A stretch of DNA of 6,402 nt from assembly GCA_902783815.1 (NCBI GenBank), contig CACZSM010000003.1, positions 1 through 6,402 of the forward strand, read 5' to 3'. The notes beneath the pieces are model-generated. The model was given only the letters and a program-made list of their open reading frames with translations. It did no database searches and was not told the origin of the DNA. Position 1 is the stretch's first letter. Each line of letters starts with the position of its first letter. Positions 5,403-6,402 of the stretch are shown one piece after another. The position numbers and the translations under genes are program-made. Origin of the DNA: an uncultured Ruminococcus sp. (GTDB lineage Bacteria > Bacillota > Clostridia > Oscillospirales > Acutalibacteraceae).

Positions 5403-6074
5403 ATGCCGAAAATATTGATAGCAGATGATGAACCAGATATTTGTACACTGATAAGCCGTTACGCGAAGCGTGAGGGATTCGAGGTAAAAGCCGTTTATGA
5501 CGGAAGTGAAGCTATTGAAGCCTGCCGCGCAGAGGATTTTGATGTTATAATAATGGATGTTATGATGCCCGATACGGATGGTTTTACTGCCTGCCGGAAG
5601 ATAAGAGAATTCAAGGATATACCTGTTCTGATGCTTTCAGCAAGAGGTACTGAATATGATAAGCTGTTCGGATTTGAAGTAGGCGTAGATGATTATGTTA
5701 CTAAGCCCTTTTCTCCGAAGGAGATCATGGCGAGGGTAAAGGTAATAATAAAAAGACACGGTTCGTCCTCTGTAAAAAACGAAAACAGGCTTAAATTCAA
5801 GGGAATAGAGATCGATACCCTCGGTCGTACGGTAAAGGTCGATGGCGTTACTACTGATATGACTGCAAAGGAGTATGGAATACTTCTTTACCTTATGACG
5901 AATAAGGGTATCGTACTTTCGAGGGATAAAATACTGAGTGAGGTATGGGGCTATGATTACTTTGGTGATGACCGTACCGTTGACTGGCAGATAAAGCTGC
6001 TGAGGAATAAACTTGGCAAATACAGAGATTGTATCCATACGATAAGAGGGGTGGGGTATAAGTTTGAAGCTTAA
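5403..6074 (+). CDS. OmpR/PhoB-family two-component response regulator
   Basis: This 223-residue DNA-binding response regulator has the usual family length. The receiver domain (about 1-118) has the acidic pair Asp8/Asp9, phospho-acceptor Asp52 in IIMDVMMPDTDG, the switch Ser79 in MLSA, Tyr98 and Lys101 in VTKPF. The winged-helix effector domain (about 128-223) carries LTAKEY-like MTAKEYGILLYL (153-164), RDKILSEVWGYDYFGDDRTVD (174-194) and the C-terminal wing IRGVGYKFEA. The recognition helix reads RTVDWQIKLLRNKL, where many relatives have RTVDVHI-R-LRKKL, so its base preference may be specialised. Such regulators bind as head-to-tail dimers on direct repeats with about 11-bp period, like those at 3201-3240. 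The gene is followed by the kinase gene with an 11-nt overlap, so the two should be translationally coupled. The start is set by GGGAGG 8 nt upstream. Confidence 0.96.
   Translation: MPKILIADDEPDICTLISRYAKREGFEVKAVYDGSEAIEACRAEDFDVIIMDVMMPDTDGFTACRKIREFKDIPVLMLSARGTEYDKLFGFEVGVDDYVTKPFSPKEIMARVKVIIKRHGSSSVKNENRLKFKGIEIDTLGRTVKVDGVTTDMTAKEYGILLYLMTNKGIVLSRDKILSEVWGYDYFGDDRTVDWQIKLLRNKLGKYRDCIHTIRGVGYKFEA
6049..6056 (+). promoter_or_regulatory. Ribosome binding site for the TTG-initiated kinase gene
   Basis: GGGGTGGG (6049-6056), within the last codons of the response regulator gene, lies about 7 nt before the TTG at 6064. In that frame there is a stop at 6043-6045 and no ATG or GTG between it and position 6064. 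TTG is therefore the only conventional start consistent with the reading frame and the expected short basic N-terminus. Confidence 0.6.
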
Positions 6075-6402
6075 AATAAAATCGTTTGGTTTCAGACTGT
6101 GGAGCTATTTTATACTTTTTACCGCATTGATATTTATTGTACTCTGGCTGCTTCAGACTGTGTTTTTACAGAGCTTCTATAATCAGATGATAATAAGCAA
6201 TACAAAGGCAGCTGCTCAGAGAATGATCGAGAACAGCAGCAGCGAGGATATCAATGATCTTATAGATAACCTTGCGCATGAAAACTCAGTTCTGATATTT
6301 ATTACGGATACAAAAGGAAGTATTCTGTATAGTTCTGATGAATTCAATGGTATGCACAAAAGAAATTCTACAAGCAGCAGTGCGCCGCCAAAAGGAAGAA
6401 AA
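6064..6402 (+). CDS. Sensor histidine kinase, N-terminal part (truncated by window end)
   Basis: An open frame of 113 codons runs off the window. It begins at TTG (6064-6066) and overlaps the response regulator stop codon. The start MKLKIKSFGFRLWSYF is the short basic leader typical of histidine kinases. One membrane segment follows at about residues 13-35 (Trp, Phe, Leu and Ile rich). Next comes an extracytoplasmic sensor region from about 36 that is still continuing at the edge, with FITDTKGSILYSSDE resembling a sensor-domain strand pair. The HAMP, dimerisation/His and ATP-binding domains lie beyond the window, so kinase identity rests on the partial N-terminus and the gene order. An ectodomain of at least about 75 residues argues against the BceS-type intramembrane-sensing kinases that usually accompany peptide-resistance ABC transporters. 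It is expected to be the cognate partner of the adjacent regulator. Confidence 0.85.
   Translation, partial: MKLKIKSFGFRLWSYFILFTALIFIVLWLLQTVFLQSFYNQMIISNTKAAAQRMIENSSSEDINDLIDNLAHENSVLIFITDTKGSILYSSDEFNGMHKRNSTSSSAPPKGRK

Overview
The window looks like an envelope-associated region of a low-to-moderate GC, AT-rich Firmicute. Features pointing that way are strong AGGAGG or AGAAAGG ribosome binding sites, TTGACA/TATAAT-type promoters, heavy use of ATA and AGA codons, a lipoprotein of the Cthe_2159-like beta-helix family, and a fused ABC-FtsX transporter. A Ruminococcus or related Oscillospiraceae/Clostridia genome is my best guess. This is an inference from protein style and was not tested by any search.

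Layout: (1) 1-336, + strand: the 3' end of an RluA/RluD-family pseudouridine synthase gene, the only housekeeping gene here. (2) 343-379: a strong hairpin usable as a terminator in both directions between convergent genes. (3) 378-3101, - strand: a 907-residue MacB-type ABC ATPase/permease with a very large extracytoplasmic domain. (4) 3102-3304: a divergent promoter region. It has a good promoter for the transporter on the - strand and a TATAAT with no recognisable -35 on the + strand. Between them is an array of four ATTCC-type direct repeats at exactly 11-bp period. (5) 3305-4660, +: a lipoprotein with a Ser/Glu-rich stalk and a right-handed beta-helix domain related to the carbohydrate-binding Cthe_2159 family. 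(6) 4661-4796: a spacer holding a promoter bracketed by a perfect 11-bp inverted repeat. (7) 4797-5225, +: a small secreted protein of alternating basic and acidic/Ser blocks, with no family I recognise. (8) A hairpin terminator at 5255-5294. (9) 5403-6074, +: an OmpR/PhoB-type response regulator. It overlaps a sensor histidine kinase gene (6064 to the window end, truncated) that starts at TTG.

Working model (inference): the two-component system senses something at the envelope and acts on the divergent promoter region. The 11-bp direct-repeat period is the one OmpR/PhoB-family regulators bind, and the + strand promoter lacks a -35 where an activator would sit. The regulated products would be a MacB-like transporter, a surface lipoprotein with a glycan-binding-type fold and a secreted polyampholyte. 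No mobile element, CRISPR array, tRNA or rRNA was seen, and no intergenic stretch exceeds about 205 bases.
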